Both the position numbers and the translations under genes were made by a program. Under the pieces are notes generated by a model that was not told the origin of the DNA, did not search any database, and was given only the letters and a program-made list of their open reading frames with translations. Positions 5,472-5,858 of a stretch of 5,858 bases of DNA are shown piece by piece. Origin of the DNA: Dehalococcoidales bacterium (GTDB lineage: Bacteria; Chloroflexota; Dehalococcoidia; Dehalococcoidales; RBG-16-60-22); contig JAUVXN010000075.1 in the NCBI GenBank assembly GCA_030603605.1, positions 1-5,858 on the forward strand. Reading direction: 5' to 3'. Each line of letters opens with the position of its first letter. Within the stretch, counting starts at the first letter, position 1.

Positions 5472-5789
5472 TTGCCAAGGATTAAATCAGCTCAAAAGCA
5501 GGTGCAAGTCTCCGAAAAGAGGCGATTGCGTAATAAATCCGTTCGAAGCCTGGCTAAAACCAATATAACCAAGGCGGAAAAGCTTATTTTCTCTGGTGAG
5601 CTAGAGGCAGCTCGGGAAGCGGTAGTAGCGGCTATCAGTTCTTTAGATAAAGCGGTGGAGAAGGGGATTGTCTATCCCAATAATGCCGCACGGCGCAAAT
5701 CACGGTTAATGAAGAAGCTAAATGAGGCTCAGGCTTTAGCTACGGCGAAAGCTGAGTCAGCAGAGCCGGAAGAGACCGCTAAAGAGTAA
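5472..5789 (+). CDS. rpsT: 30S ribosomal protein bS20
   Basis: The protein has 105 residues. The N-terminal PRIKSAQKQ, the basic helix EKRRLRNKSVRSLAKT (about 15-30) and the late motif YPNNAARRKSRLMKKLN (68-84) are the bS20 signature. bS20 binds 16S rRNA early in 30S assembly. Typical members have about 85-90 residues. The extra length here is a C-terminal Ala/Glu-rich tail (about 88-105), probably disordered and acidic. Translation starts with TTG at 5472, with AAGGGGG at good spacing. Use of a non-ATG start by rpsT is known in other bacteria and can lower or tune its expression. The gene follows rel on the same strand after 80 bases. Confidence 0.95.
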   Translation: MPRIKSAQKQVQVSEKRRLRNKSVRSLAKTNITKAEKLIFSGELEAAREAVVAAISSLDKAVEKGIVYPNNAARRKSRLMKKLNEAQALATAKAESAEPEETAKE

Positions 5790-5799
5790 TTCATTACTC
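5784..5799. repeat. Palindrome spanning two convergent stop codons
   Basis: GAGTAAT (5784-5790) and ATTACTC (5793-5799) are perfect inverted copies separated by two bases. Each strand reads GAG TAA, so the rpsT stop (5787-5789) and the stop of the convergent frame (5796-5794) lie in the same small hairpin. There is no T-run, so it is not a typical terminator. Confidence 0.45.
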
Positions 5800-5858
5800 G
5801 CCCATAATCTGCAGCACGATTTGCCTTGACCTCGGTCGATTGTCAAAGTCCACCACGA
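5794..5858 (-). CDS. Possible C-terminal end of a convergent gene
   Basis: On the minus strand a frame open to the window edge encodes about 20 residues ending in RQIVLQIMGE followed by TAA, with VDFDNRPRS before it. The residue pattern looks protein-like and the stop mirrors that of rpsT, which fits a convergent neighbour. The fragment is too short to recognise a family, and a second frame on this strand is also open here. The call is therefore weak. Confidence 0.3.
   Translation of the reverse strand, partial: VVDFDNRPRSRQIVLQIMGE

Overview
The window is a bacterial chromosome fragment of moderate GC content with two parts: a housekeeping block on the right and an accessory three-gene cassette on the left. 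The housekeeping block holds histidyl-tRNA synthetase (hisS, minus strand), a long RelA/SpoT-type (p)ppGpp enzyme (rel, plus strand) and ribosomal protein bS20 (rpsT, plus strand). The wording of the proteins, the frequent TTG starts and the hairpin-rich intergenic repeats remind me of Chloroflexota (Dehalococcoidia-like) genomes. That placement is an inference from memory and should be held loosely.

Layout from left to right. On the minus strand, positions 1186 to 1 carry three tightly packed genes with overlapping or nearly touching ends: a small CAP/SCP-domain protein, a two-helix membrane protein of about 101 residues, and an exported Asp-box (BNR-like) repeat protein that runs off the left edge. 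A good sigma-70-type promoter (TTGACA, 17 bases, TACAGT) precedes them at 1273-1301, with a perfect 10-base palindrome at the expected start of transcription. No other gene is seen between 1187 and 1587. That stretch holds this promoter and one copy of a hairpin-rich repeat (1372-1563).

hisS (2835-1588) and rel (3208-5391) are divergent. Each has its own promoter with an 18-base spacer (TTTACA/TATTCT and TTTACA/TATACT). Between the two promoters lies a second copy of the hairpin-rich repeat (2913-3126), in opposite orientation to the first, so hisS is bracketed by an inverted pair. rpsT follows rel by 80 bases, and its stop codon shares a small palindrome with the stop of a convergent frame entering from the right edge.

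Functionally, hisS charges tRNA-His, Rel senses uncharged tRNA on the ribosome and makes alarmone, and bS20 is part of the 30S subunit, so the right side is translation and its stress control. The left cassette appears to concern the cell surface, but its role is unknown. The points most worth a second look are the inverted repeat pair whose stems are kept while their sequences differ, the Rel protein that combines an EFDD synthetase motif with Asn in place of the usual Asp in the hydrolase motif, and the CAP/membrane/Asp-box cassette.
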